DNA of 64,000 bases from Mesorhizobium sp. M1D.F.Ca.ET.043.01.1.1. GTDB taxonomy: Bacteria; Pseudomonadota; Alphaproteobacteria; Rhizobiales; Rhizobiaceae. The DNA lies in contig NZ_CP034444.1 in the NCBI RefSeq assembly GCF_003952385.1, forward strand, positions 4,787,001 through 4,851,000. Reading direction: 5' to 3'. This document shows positions 51,945 through 60,369 of the stretch, one piece after another. A model generated the notes under the pieces. The model saw only the letters and a program-made list of their open reading frames with translations. It had not been told where the DNA came from and ran no database searches. The translations under genes were made by a program, and so were the position numbers. Position 1 is the first letter of the stretch; every line of letters starts with the position of its first letter.

Positions 51945-53330
51945 ATGTCCAGAATTTCCCCCGTCCTCGACCGTCTCGACCAGAATCTCGACCAGAGCCT
52001 GGAGCGGCTTTTCGGCCTGCTCGGCATCAAGTCGATCTCTACCGATCCCGCCTACGCCGCCGACTGCCGCGAGGGCGCCGAATGGCTGGTGGCCGAGCTC
52101 AAGCTGATCGGCTTCGACGCCAGCCTGCGCGACACGCCCGGTCACCCGATGGTTGTGGCGCATCACGAAGGGCCGGCCGGCGCGCCGCATGTGCTGTTCT
52201 ACGGCCATTACGACGTGCAGCCGGTCGATCCGATCGAGCTGTGGGAAACCGATCCTTTCGCGCCGTCGATCAAGGAGATCGAGCCCGGCCACAAGGTGAT
52301 CACCGGGCGCGGCTCGGCCGACGACAAGGGTCAGCTGATGACCTTCGTCGAAGCCTGCCGCGCCTGGAAGCAGGTGCATGGCAATCTGCCGTGCCGCGTC
52401 ACCATCCTGTTCGAGGGCGAGGAAGAATCCGGCTCGCCGTCGCTGAAGCCGTTCCTCGAGGCGAACGCCGCCGAGCTGAAGGCGGATTTCGCTTTGGTCT
52501 GCGACACCAGCATGTGGGACCGCGAGACGCCGTCGATCTGCGTGTCGCTGCGCGGCATGGTCGGCGAGGAAGTCACCGTCAAGGCGGCCAGCCGCGACCT
52601 GCATTCGGGCCTCTATGGCGGCCCGGCCGCCAATCCGATTCGCATCCTGGCCAGGATCCTCGCCGACGTCCATGACAAGGACGGCCATGTCACCATTCCG
52701 GGTTTCTATGACGGCGTCGAGGAGACGCCGTCGCAGGTGCTGAAGTCCTGGGAGGGGCTGGGCGAGACCGCCGAGACCTTCCTCGGCCCGGTCGGCCTCT
52801 CCATCCCCGCCGGCGAAAAGGGCCGTTCGGTGCTCGAACTCACCTGGGCGCGGCCGACGGCCGAATTCAACGGCATCACCGGCGGCTACACAGGCAAGGG
52901 CTTCAAGACGGTGATCGCGGCGGAAGCCTCGGCGAAAGTTTCGTTCCGGCTCGTCCACAAGCAGGACCCGAAGAAGATCCGCGCCGCCTTCCAGGCCTTC
53001 GTGCGCGAACGCATCCCCGCCGACTGCTCGGTCGAGTTCCACCCGCATGGCGGCTCGCCGGCGATCCAGCTTTCCTACGACTCGCCGTTCCTGGCCAAGG
53101 CCAAGGATGCGCTCTCCGACGAATGGGAGAAGCAGGCCGTCACCACCGGCGGCGGCGGCTCCATTCCCGTGGTCGGCGACTTCCAGACCTATCTCGGCAT
53201 GGAATCGCTGCTCGTCGGCTTCGGCCTCGACGACGACCGCATCCATTCGCCCAACGAGAAATACGAGCTCACCTCCTTCCACAAGGGGCAGCGTTCGTGG
53301 GCGCGCATTCTCGACGCGCTGACGCGCTGA
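51945..53330 (+). CDS. M20-family metallo-dipeptidase
   Basis: A 461-residue cytoplasmic peptidase of the M20/ArgE family. Metal-binding motifs: LFYGHYDVQP (His, Asp), GRGSADDKGQ (Asp), LFEGEEESGSP (catalytic Glu and ligand Glu) and a late His in DRIHSPNEKYEL. A lid/dimer domain (about 195-350) has REVTVKAASRDLHSGLYGG-like text. Fits dipeptidase-like beta-Ala-x or broad dipeptide hydrolases. The ATG at 51945 (MSRISPVLDRLDQN) was chosen; earlier codons fall in the sRNA terminator. Confidence 0.92.
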   Translation: MSRISPVLDRLDQNLDQSLERLFGLLGIKSISTDPAYAADCREGAEWLVAELKLIGFDASLRDTPGHPMVVAHHEGPAGAPHVLFYGHYDVQPVDPIELWETDPFAPSIKEIEPGHKVITGRGSADDKGQLMTFVEACRAWKQVHGNLPCRVTILFEGEEESGSPSLKPFLEANAAELKADFALVCDTSMWDRETPSICVSLRGMVGEEVTVKAASRDLHSGLYGGPAANPIRILARILADVHDKDGHVTIPGFYDGVEETPSQVLKSWEGLGETAETFLGPVGLSIPAGEKGRSVLELTWARPTAEFNGITGGYTGKGFKTVIAAEASAKVSFRLVHKQDPKKIRAAFQAFVRERIPADCSVEFHPHGGSPAIQLSYDSPFLAKAKDALSDEWEKQAVTTGGGGSIPVVGDFQTYLGMESLLVGFGLDDDRIHSPNEKYELTSFHKGQRSWARILDALTR

Positions 53331-53460
53331 AATCGGTGAAAGTCAAGTTTCTATTGATTTTTCGGCGGATCGCGGCGAGGACGAATTATCCAGCGCAAAG
53401 GGCTGCAGCGTCCTTTGCGCAAAAGATGCGCGGCGCTGCAGGCCCGATCCGGAGAAGAGA

Positions 53461-54081
53461 ATGACCGACATCCGTTTCCACAAGAGCGATCTCCCGGACC
53501 TGTCCCGCTACAATGTCGCGGCGGTGGCCATCGACACGGAAACGCTGGGGCTCAATCCGCATCGTGACCGGCTCTGCGTGGTGCAGATTTCGCCGGGCGA
53601 CGGCAGCGCCGACGTTATTCAGATTGCGCCTGGCCAGAAGGAGGCGCCCAACCTCGTCAGCCTGCTCAGGAACGACGCGGTGGTGAAGTTGTTTCACTAC
53701 GGCCGTTTCGACATTGCCGTCCTTTATCACGCGTTCGGCGTCATGGCCGAGCCGGTCTTCTGCACCAAGATCGCCTCGCGGCTCGTCCGCACCTACACCG
53801 ACCGCCACGGGCTGAAGGACCTTTGCAACGAGCTGCTCGGCATCGGTCTCTCCAAGGCGCAGCAGTCTTCCGACTGGGCGGCGGAAACGCTGTCGCCCGA
53901 GCAGATCGAATATGCAGCCTCCGACGTGCTCTACCTGCACCGGCTGCGCGAGGTTCTGGCCGCGCGGCTGGCGCGCGAGGATCGCACCAAGGAGGCTGAA
54001 GCCTGCTTCCGTTTCCTGCCGACGCGCGCCAAGCTCGACCTGATGGGCTGGGCGGAAGAGGATATCTTCGCGCACAGCTGA
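53461..54081 (+). CDS. Short ribonuclease D
   Basis: A 206-residue DEDD 3'-5' exoribonuclease for RNA trimming. Catalytic residues are in VAIDTETLGL (Asp, Glu), HYGRFDIAVL (Asp) and EQIEYAASDVLYL (Tyr and Asp). It has no HRDC domains and is about half the length of E. coli RNase D, typical for the alphaproteobacterial form. It follows the M20 gene by 130 nt, a gap with a 9-bp GCGCAAAGG/CCTTTGCGC hairpin. Confidence 0.92.
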   Translation: MTDIRFHKSDLPDLSRYNVAAVAIDTETLGLNPHRDRLCVVQISPGDGSADVIQIAPGQKEAPNLVSLLRNDAVVKLFHYGRFDIAVLYHAFGVMAEPVFCTKIASRLVRTYTDRHGLKDLCNELLGIGLSKAQQSSDWAAETLSPEQIEYAASDVLYLHRLREVLAARLAREDRTKEAEACFRFLPTRAKLDLMGWAEEDIFAHS

Positions 54082-54147
54082 CGGAACCCGGCGCGTCGAG
54101 CGGCGTTCCTGCCGGTCCATTGTCGGAATGTGATGGGGAGGGAGAAG

Positions 54148-54354
54148 ATGGCAGAGCGCAAACCGATAGAAAGCGCGCCGAAGGACGGCTCCAAGGTCAC
54201 CATCCTGTGGAAGGACAATGACGGCGTCGTCAACGAATCCGTCGGCCAATATCGCGATGGCGCCTGGTGGGTCTACACCGACAGCAACACCCAAAAGAAG
54301 GTCGACCCGACGAGCTGGCGGCCTGCATCGGGCGATGACGACGAGGACCGGTAG
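54148..54354 (+). CDS. Small conserved-looking protein of unknown function
   Basis: 68 residues: MAERKPIESAPKDGSKVTILWKDNDG, then QYRDGAWWVYTD and SWRPA, an acidic tail. The pattern P-I-E-(S/T)-A-P-K-D-G plus W-W and W-x-P is shared by many small phage and bacterial proteins annotated as hypothetical (DUF551-like). Strong GGAGGGAG ribosome site. Function unknown. Confidence 0.75.
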   Translation: MAERKPIESAPKDGSKVTILWKDNDGVVNESVGQYRDGAWWVYTDSNTQKKVDPTSWRPASGDDDEDR

Positions 54355-54462
54355 CGCCGGCGCTGGCGAAGCCAACGACTTTCGCATAGCCTGAAGCCGT
54401 TGATATCGAAGGCTGATTCGGGGCCTGGCTCCGCAATCGCCGCTTGCCTGGAGGAACCCTGC

Positions 54463-54717
54463 ATGGGTATCGAAAGTCTTCTCGTCTTCATCATCATCGG
54501 CGCCATCGCCGGCTGGCTTGCCGGTCTTATCGTATCGGGCTTCGGCTTCGGCCTGATCGGCAACATCGTCGTCGGCATCATCGGCGCCTTCATCGCCGGC
54601 TGGCTCTTCCCGAGGCTGGGCTTCGCTATCGGCGGCGGCATCCTGGCGTCGATCATCCATGCCACGATCGGCGCGATCATCCTGCTGCTCGTGGTCAAGG
54701 TCTTGAAACGAGCGTGA
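54463..54717 (+). CDS. GlsB/YeaQ/YmgE-family stress membrane protein
   Basis: An 84-residue inner-membrane protein with three hydrophobic helices rich in Gly (IIIGAIAGWLAGLIV, GLIGNIVVGIIGAFIAGWLF, HATIGAIILLLVV). This matches the transglycosylase-associated (GlsB/YeaQ/YmgE) family seen in general stress responses; its molecular job is unclear. GGAGG site before the ATG. Confidence 0.88.
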   Translation: MGIESLLVFIIIGAIAGWLAGLIVSGFGFGLIGNIVVGIIGAFIAGWLFPRLGFAIGGGILASIIHATIGAIILLLVVKVLKRA

Positions 54718-54742
54718 GGCTCGATCGCTGGAAAGGGGCGCG

Positions 54743-54889
54743 ATGAGGCAGAACCTGCTCTATCTCATCATCGGCGCGCTGGTCGTCGTGGTCATCGCGC
54801 TCGGCATCTACATCTATCGTGAGCAGACCAGGCCGAAAGGCGTGGAGCTCAAGATCGACGACAAGGGTATTTCGATCCAGCAGAATTGA
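54743..54889 (+). CDS. 48-residue single-helix membrane protein
   Basis: MRQNLLYLIIGALVVVVIAL leads into IYIYREQ, then a soluble tail PKGVELKIDDKGISIQQN. One membrane helix plus a short beta-like tail. AAAGGGG stands 8 nt before the ATG and the stop lies before any hairpin. It follows the YeaQ-type gene by 25 nt in the same direction, so they may be co-transcribed. I do not know the family. Confidence 0.72.
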   Translation: MRQNLLYLIIGALVVVVIALGIYIYREQTRPKGVELKIDDKGISIQQN

Positions 54890-54986
54890 GCTGCCACGAT
54901 GCGACCGCGAAATCGGCCGCATCGTGCGATCGGCAAGCATTTGATTTTCAATCGCTTCGAACGCGACTTCGTCGCGTCGACAGCCG

Positions 54987-55277
54987 CTAGTCACGGGCGA
55001 ATTCGTAGGCGTAGAAGACGAGCCCATCACCGACCTTTTGGGTTTCGATCAGGTGCATCGGCTTCGTGTCGCTGGTTCCGTCGAAGAACCGCAGGCCAGT
55101 GCCGAGAACAACCGGGAAGACGACCAGCCGCAGTTCGTCAGCCAGGTTCTGGCCTATCAATGTGCGGACGAGCCGATAGCTGCCGTGGACGAGAATTTCC
55201 CCGTCCACTTTCCGCTTGAGCTCCGAAATCTCCTTTACCGCATCACCGTTGATGACCGTGGTGCCGCTCCACGGAAA
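54987..55277 (-). pseudogene. Truncated dihydrofolate-reductase-family (RibD C-terminal-like) gene
   Basis: The C-terminal half of a DHFR-fold protein is intact: W-S-G-T-T-V-I-N-G-D, then ELKRKVDGEILVHGSYRLVRTL, DELRLVVFPVVLGTGLRFF and the closing strand. The N-terminal half, with the MRKIVAGLFMSLDGV-type start that binds NADPH, is absent; upstream codons lose all similarity around 55277. Only an internal GTG at 55208 could start it. Likely a broken gene. Confidence 0.75.
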
Positions 55278-55398
55278 CGGCGAAACGCCCGGGTTTCCGG
55301 GGGTAGAACCACCGGCCCGCTTCGTCGCGCCGTGTGAAGTTGAAGGCGCGACGTTACCGCCTCAATAAGTCCCGCGGATTAGCCCCAGGGCAAAACGT

Positions 55399-55776
55399 CT
55401 ACAGGTAGCTATCTCGATCTTTGGCCTTCTCGGTTTGGCAATCAACCTCACTCAGAGCAGCCTTGCGGTAAGCGCCCTCGAACACGCGGATAGCTCTCTC
55501 GAATTTAGCCGGATTAGGCGCCAAGTGCCTATCCAGCCCATGGTACAAAAGGATGGAGACAGCCATCATGGCTTTCCCACTTTCGCTTGGTCTCAGCCCC
55601 GGGCACTTTTTCAATACGCCATAGATGTTACCTGAAATTGCTGCAGCCCGATGCAATTTGCCATCTGCCATACGTGCCAAGTAACTGATGTTTTGCTGCT
55701 CTCCCTGTCCGGCTGAAGCCGTCGATATTGTGAAGCAGATGCCCGCGACGACCGTTGCTAAAATGCGGTTCAACAT
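55399..55776 (-). CDS. Secreted orphan protein
   Basis: 125 residues with a signal peptide (MLNRILATVVAGICFTISTASA). The mature part has two cysteines (KKCPGLRP, EVDCQTEK) likely to form one disulfide, and is mostly helical. No named domain seen. GC content is below the average of this window and it borders a gene-poor, degenerate stretch, consistent with acquisition from elsewhere. Confidence 0.6.
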   Translation of the reverse strand: MLNRILATVVAGICFTISTASAGQGEQQNISYLARMADGKLHRAAAISGNIYGVLKKCPGLRPSESGKAMMAVSILLYHGLDRHLAPNPAKFERAIRVFEGAYRKAALSEVDCQTEKAKDRDSYL

Positions 55777-56419
55777 TTCCCCCTTTTTTTGCAGTCAACT
55801 CGCCCCTACTATTCACCCGTTATCATAGCTTAGCTTGAATTTCAAAAAGCTCGCTAACGGCGCTATAGGTCATCAGCAAAGATCAGCTTTGGCTCGTCCC
55901 CGGGCCGGGCGGGGATTTTCCGGGCTCGCGTCTGCGCCTCCGGCATCATTGAACGGAAGGGAAGCTAAGCCGAAGAAGTGTTCCCGTTCCAAGCCCGCTC
56001 CCTTGCAACCCGGCCCAGCCGGGCGCATCGGGGGCCGATGGTTCTAACCCGTCAAGAGCGCCATTTCGCGCTCCTGCCAATTTGCAAAAGCCAACCACGG
56101 TGCTTTCGAAATAGCGAAAGCGTTGGAAATACTTATTAGATTTCCGCGCGGAATATCTTTAAACCTGTAGGTGCGATTCCTACTTCATTTGTCGTTATGT
56201 CTATCAAGGCAACACCGATGTGAGATTTCTCACGGCCACGCCTCTCCTCACGGGGGACTCGGGAGGCGCGGTCATTTTCCCATACAATGAGCAGCCCAAG
56301 CGTTCGACACACCCTTAGTGCGTCGAACGTATAGGTGCGCAATCTCCCCGCTTCATTAGTCAACACCAGCCGGGTGACGGTCGGGTGAACGAGCCCGCGC
56401 GCCCTATAGGAGAGAAGAG
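55777..56419. other. Gene-poor, lower-GC spacer with degenerate repeats
   Basis: No convincing gene. A 76-codon frame on the minus strand (56136-56366) contains two similar pieces (TNEAGRLRTYTF and TTNEVGIAPTGLKIF) that stem from duplicated DNA: AGGTGCG...CTTCATT(T/A)GTC near 56166-56195 and 56333-56362. The duplication gives one T-arm-like hairpin (GTAGG/CCTAC) but no complete tRNA. Probably decayed accessory sequence. Confidence 0.5.
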
Positions 56420-58465
56420 ATGGAAGCCCTTCAATATCTCGGCCCGATGAAATGGATGGCGATCGAGGTAGCCGTGCTGGTCATCGTGCTGGCAATCCTG
56501 TTCTGGTGGAGCGGCGTGGTCCGCTACGTCCCAAACGACAGGCTCGGCATCTTAGAAAAACTATGGAGTTTTCGCGGCTCGGTCAGCAGTGGCTTCATTG
56601 CGCTCAACCGTGAGGCAGGCTACCAGCCGGAAGTCGTGCGCGGTGGCCTGCACTTCTTCATGCCGTTCCAATATTCGATGCATCGCGCCAATCTTGTCAC
56701 CATCCCGCAAGGCCAGATCGGCTATGTCTTTGCCCGTGATGGCAAGCCGTTGCCTCCAACGCAGACACTTGCTTCCAACACCGACGCTGATGATTTCCAG
56801 GATGTGCGCGCCTTTCTCGAAAAAGGCGGACAGAAAGGACCGCAACGCAAGATCTTGCGTGAAGGCACCTATGCGATAAATCTCGCACAATTCATCGTGC
56901 TGACTGCCCAGTCGATCTATGCCGTTAATCTGAGTTCGTCGGAACAAAGCCTTTTTTCCAACATGTCCAGCATGATCTCGGAGCGGGGCGGCTTTGAGCC
57001 AGTCGTCATCCATAATGCCGATGACATGATTGGTATCGTCACCATCCATGACGGTCCGGCCCTGCCAGACGGCGAGATCATCGCGCCGACCGTCGCCAAC
57101 GAACCGAACGACCCGAACTTCCACAACAATTTTCAGGACCCGGAGAAGTTTCTCAACGCCGGCGGTTACCGTGGCCGGCAGCTTCAGGTGCTGGCCGACG
57201 GCAGCTACTTCCTCAATCGCATTTTCGCGACCGTCGAACTGGTCCAGAAGACCATTATCGACGTTGGCACGGTGGGTGTCGTCGTCTCCTATAACGGCCG
57301 TCATGGCACGGATCTGTCCGGGCAGGCATACCGTCACGGCGAGCTGGTCGAAATCGGCGCACGCGGTGTCTGGTCAACGCCGCTGCTGCCAGGCAAGTAT
57401 GCGTTCAATACCTATGCCGGCAATATCGTCACCGTGCCGACCACCAACTTCGTGCTCAAATGGACAAAGGAGCAGTTTGGCGAACACAGGCTGGACGAGA
57501 ACCTGGCTGAAGTCTCGTTGATCACCAAGGATGCGTTCGAGCCTGTGCTGCCGCTCTCCGTCGTCGTGCATATCGACTATATGAAGGCGCCGCTCGTGGT
57601 GCAGCGTTTCGGTGACATCAAGCGGCTGGTCGAGCAAACGCTCGATCCGATGGTTTCTGCTTACTTCAAGAATATCGCCCAGACAAAGACGCTGATCCAG
57701 CTTCTGCAGGAGCGCAGCGATATCCAGCGCAAATCGGGCGAGGAGATGCGCGAAAAATTCAATTCCTACAGTCTCGAGCTGCAGGAAGTGTTGATTGGCA
57801 CGCCGCGCGCCGCCAATGGCCAAAACAGCATAGAGCAGATTCTGATCCAGCTGCGCGAGCGTCAGATCGCAGTCGAAAAGGTCGAGACTTATAAGTTGCA
57901 GGAGAGGGCGGCCATCCAGGAACGCACGTTGCGTGAGAAGCAAGCGCTCGCCGAACAGCAAGCCAAGATCACGACGTCGGCACTTACCATCGAGATCAGT
58001 GAGAACGAGGGCAAGGCGCAACTCGCCCGCACCCGCCAGGAGGCGGAAACCATTCAGGTCAATGCCAAGGCAGAGGCCGAGAAGGTGCGCCTCGGCGGCC
58101 AGGGCGAGGCCGACATGATCAAGGCTGTCGCGCTTGCCGATGCCGAACGCATCAAGGCGACCGGTTTTGCGGAGGCCGAGAAGGTGCGCGCCCTCGGTCT
58201 GGCGGAGGCCGAGGCCACCGAGAAGAAGGTCGCGGCCTTCGGCGGCCCGGACTATCAGCTCAACTCGCAGGTTCTCATGCGCTTCGCCGAGGCGATCGAG
58301 AATGGCAGGCTGCCCCTCGTGCCGCAGATCCAGATCGGCGCTGCCGGCGGTGAGAAGGGGGCCGCCAATGGCCTTGTCGAGATGATGCTTTCGATGCTCG
58401 TTGCCGACCGGATTGGACGGCAAAACCTACCGGATGCTATCCCGGCACCCGTTGAGGAGGAATGA
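56420..58465 (+). CDS. Large SPFH/band-7 (flotillin-like) membrane protein
   Basis: A 681-residue protein with one N-terminal membrane helix (about 13-34). Residues about 98-160, 203-272 and 282-345 form three similar modules: G-x-V-x-x-x-D-G-x-x-L-P, then in the first two FQD-x-x-x-FL-x-x-GG and G-x-Y-x-x-N (35-residue cores at 126-160 and 238-272). A band-7 region follows (about 360-440) and a long coiled coil with repeats of AEAEKVR type (about 470-620). It likely oligomerises at the inner membrane like flotillins. Its own terminator follows. Confidence 0.85.
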   Translation: MEALQYLGPMKWMAIEVAVLVIVLAILFWWSGVVRYVPNDRLGILEKLWSFRGSVSSGFIALNREAGYQPEVVRGGLHFFMPFQYSMHRANLVTIPQGQIGYVFARDGKPLPPTQTLASNTDADDFQDVRAFLEKGGQKGPQRKILREGTYAINLAQFIVLTAQSIYAVNLSSSEQSLFSNMSSMISERGGFEPVVIHNADDMIGIVTIHDGPALPDGEIIAPTVANEPNDPNFHNNFQDPEKFLNAGGYRGRQLQVLADGSYFLNRIFATVELVQKTIIDVGTVGVVVSYNGRHGTDLSGQAYRHGELVEIGARGVWSTPLLPGKYAFNTYAGNIVTVPTTNFVLKWTKEQFGEHRLDENLAEVSLITKDAFEPVLPLSVVVHIDYMKAPLVVQRFGDIKRLVEQTLDPMVSAYFKNIAQTKTLIQLLQERSDIQRKSGEEMREKFNSYSLELQEVLIGTPRAANGQNSIEQILIQLRERQIAVEKVETYKLQERAAIQERTLREKQALAEQQAKITTSALTIEISENEGKAQLARTRQEAETIQVNAKAEAEKVRLGGQGEADMIKAVALADAERIKATGFAEAEKVRALGLAEAEATEKKVAAFGGPDYQLNSQVLMRFAEAIENGRLPLVPQIQIGAAGGEKGAANGLVEMMLSMLVADRIGRQNLPDAIPAPVEEE

Positions 58466-58472
58466 TTGAGGA

Positions 58473-58497
58473 TGGGCCGGTCGTACCGGCCCATTTT
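58473..58497 (+). terminator. Terminator of the SPFH gene
   Basis: TGGGCCGG-TCGTA-CCGGCCCA followed by TTTT, 8 nt after the stop codon at 58465. Confidence 0.75.
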
Positions 58498-58518
58498 GCG
58501 CTTCAAGCCTGCTACAAT

Positions 58519-58944
58519 ATGCGGCGTCAGGCTTGTCCATCATGTGGGGTTGGTCGGTTGCTTCTGGGAATCCATCATATTGCAATCATCTGCAGTGACT
58601 ACGAGCTGTCGAAGCAGTTCTACAAGGATAAACTCGATTTCGTCATCGTCGACGAGAATTGCCGCGCCGAAAAGCAATCTTGGAAGTGCGACTTGCGCCA
58701 TGGTCCTGTCCAGATCGAATTGTTCAGTTTTCCAATGGCACCCAGCCGGCCGACCAGGCCAGAGGCATGCGGACTACGACACGTAGCATTCTCGGTGGAC
58801 TCAGTAGAGGCGACAGCCCGGTTGCTTCGGGCACGGGGCGTCGAAGTTGAGCCTATCCGCATAGACCCTCACACGGGGCGTTCGTTCACTTTCGTGGCAG
58901 ACCCCGACGGTCTCCCCATTGAGTTCTACGAGGATCGAGTTTGA
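58519..58944 (+). CDS. VOC-family (glyoxalase-like, YaeR group) protein
   Basis: About 141 residues. LGIHHIAIICSDYELSKQFYKDKLDF and PEACGLRHVAFSVDSVEA, with FVADPDGLPIEFYE at the end, match the single-domain VOC proteins YaeR/SMU1112c. Metal ligands would be His in HHIAI, Glu in IELFSF, His in LRHVAF and Glu in EFYE. The start is uncertain: ATG 58519 adds about 17 residues before the fold, a TTG at 58558 would begin at it, and 58462 would overlap the SPFH gene but read through its terminator. Confidence 0.78.
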   Translation: MRRQACPSCGVGRLLLGIHHIAIICSDYELSKQFYKDKLDFVIVDENCRAEKQSWKCDLRHGPVQIELFSFPMAPSRPTRPEACGLRHVAFSVDSVEATARLLRARGVEVEPIRIDPHTGRSFTFVADPDGLPIEFYEDRV

Positions 58945-58987
58945 CAGTCGAAGGATTGCCACGAGAAGGGTGTGAAGCTGCCGGCAT

Positions 58988-59092
58988 CTAGAGCAATTCC
59001 AGGAAAGTGTGAGCGGTTTTCCGTCCGGAATTGCGGAAAAACAAGGAGATAGGGTGTTTTCGCAGTTTCCGTGAAACAGTGAAACGCTCTAG
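58988..59092. repeat. Dispersed intergenic repeat, family A, copy 3 (inverted)
   Basis: TCTAGAGCAATTCC at the left and ACGCTCTAG at the right form terminal inverted repeats CTAGAGC/GCTCTAG. Between them is the reverse complement of copies 1 and 2 (GAATTGCGGAAAAACA core). It separates the VOC gene from pcm. Confidence 0.8.
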
Positions 59093-59136
59093 CTGACGGT
59101 GGGAAAAGCGAAGTCGCGCCGGTCGTTCGCACCCCG

Positions 59137-59811
59137 TTAGATGGTTTCAAGCCGACTGAACCGAACCGGGATGAGTTTCCGCGTCTCGAGTTGCCCAACA
59201 GCATCCTTGTCGATGATAGTCAGAAACTGTACTTCTTCAGACGCCAAAGGCAGAACAAGGCGTCCCCCTGGCTTGAGCTGATTCAGCAAAGCCGGCGGCG
59301 TCCGCTCAGCCGCCACGCTAACGAGGATCTTGTCGTATGGGGCGTGCTCGGGCCAGCCGCGAGACCCGTCTCCGACACGAATGGCGACATTCGAGAAGCC
59401 AAGGCTCTGCAGTAGAGCTTCGGCAAGGCTGGCAAATTCCTCGATGATTTCGACGCTCCAAACCTGTCCTGCGAGTTCCGCCAGGATCGCGGATTGATAG
59501 CCCAGGCCAGTCCCGATCTCGAGCACTGCCTCGTGCGGTTGGGGAGCAAGGAGATCGGTCATCAGAGCGACGATGAAGGGCTGCGAGACGGTCTTATCGA
59601 AGCCGATCGGCAGCGGCATGTCCTGATAGGCATAAGGCGCGAGCGCAGCTGGCACGAAGAGATGTCGCGGGATCCGCTGCATCGATGCCATCACCCGCTC
59701 ATCGAGCGTTGCCTTACCGAGTTCTTCGCTTGCAAGGTCGGCATGGATCGCAATCATCTCGACCATTTGCCTGCGCAGAACCGCAAGGTGCTCTTCGTTC
59801 ATCGGTTTCAT
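59137..59811 (-). CDS. pcm: Protein-L-isoaspartate O-methyltransferase
   Basis: A 224-residue SAM-dependent methyltransferase that repairs damaged Asp residues in proteins. VLEIGTGLGYQSAIL is the SAM-binding loop; the PCMT-specific PRHLFVP and the QPFIVALMTDLL segment (helix before the SAM site) and GGRLVLPL near the C-terminus agree with the family. ATGs at 59811 and 59802 are both possible starts. It stands alone, flanked by repeat A and a 560-nt gap. Confidence 0.92.
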   Translation of the reverse strand: MKPMNEEHLAVLRRQMVEMIAIHADLASEELGKATLDERVMASMQRIPRHLFVPAALAPYAYQDMPLPIGFDKTVSQPFIVALMTDLLAPQPHEAVLEIGTGLGYQSAILAELAGQVWSVEIIEEFASLAEALLQSLGFSNVAIRVGDGSRGWPEHAPYDKILVSVAAERTPPALLNQLKPGGRLVLPLASEEVQFLTIIDKDAVGQLETRKLIPVRFSRLETI

Positions 59812-60369
59812 GACGGCAAGCCTTCCTCGACCAGATGCTGCCAGATAGCTTTATATCCTGTTCGTCTTGTCACAGTAACCGACAAGGCCGATGCGCTGGG
59901 CATTGCCCATTTTGATGCGTACGGACTGGTTTCGCCAGACCTACATCAAAGCTGCTACCCCACGCGATTCTCGCTGACGCACCGGCGCAACCTGAAGGCC
60001 AAGCATCCTGGATGCCAGCGCTGAAAGCTGCGAGGCCTGCCGGCGACCTTGCGGGCTCGCGATCTGCGTGCGTCTGGTATCACGCAAGGCACGGCGTCGG
60101 GGCGCCAGGCTGGACGATACCAGCACCGGGACCAAGACGACAGAGAACTATGATCGCGCCATGTTGAAAGCCGCCGATCGCTCCGCCGAGGCTCGGCTCA
60201 AGCGCCGCGAACAGAGCGGTAGCGGCAGCGGTAACGCGCGGTAACGGATTAAGAAATTGGCAAGGAATTTCAAAAGGCTGGCCGCCCATCAATTTAACGC
60301 GCCTTTAAACCGCCGCATCTACTCTGCAACCCGAGCGCCATCGGCACCGGGGACAGACAAGCACAGCGC
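59812..60369. other. Intergenic region before the PBP1A gene
   Basis: No supported gene. A short basic frame at about 60067-60244 (..RAMLKAADRSAEARLKRREQ..) lacks a ribosome site and recognisable homology. The last 130 nt before 60370 have AT-rich patches suitable for the PBP1A promoter. Confidence 0.5.

Noticed and set aside
53393..53420. Hairpin GCGCAAAGG/CCTTTGCGC as terminator of the M20 gene
   Set aside because: It is followed by AAAAG rather than T residues and lies 60 nt after the stop; function unclear.
56155..56200. tRNA-like T-arm (GTAGG-7-CCTAC)
   Set aside because: No acceptor, D or anticodon arm can be folded around it; it belongs to a degenerate duplication.
59941..60244. Short basic frames in the gap before PBP1A
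   Set aside because: No ribosome site, no homology pattern and strong Arg bias on both strands.
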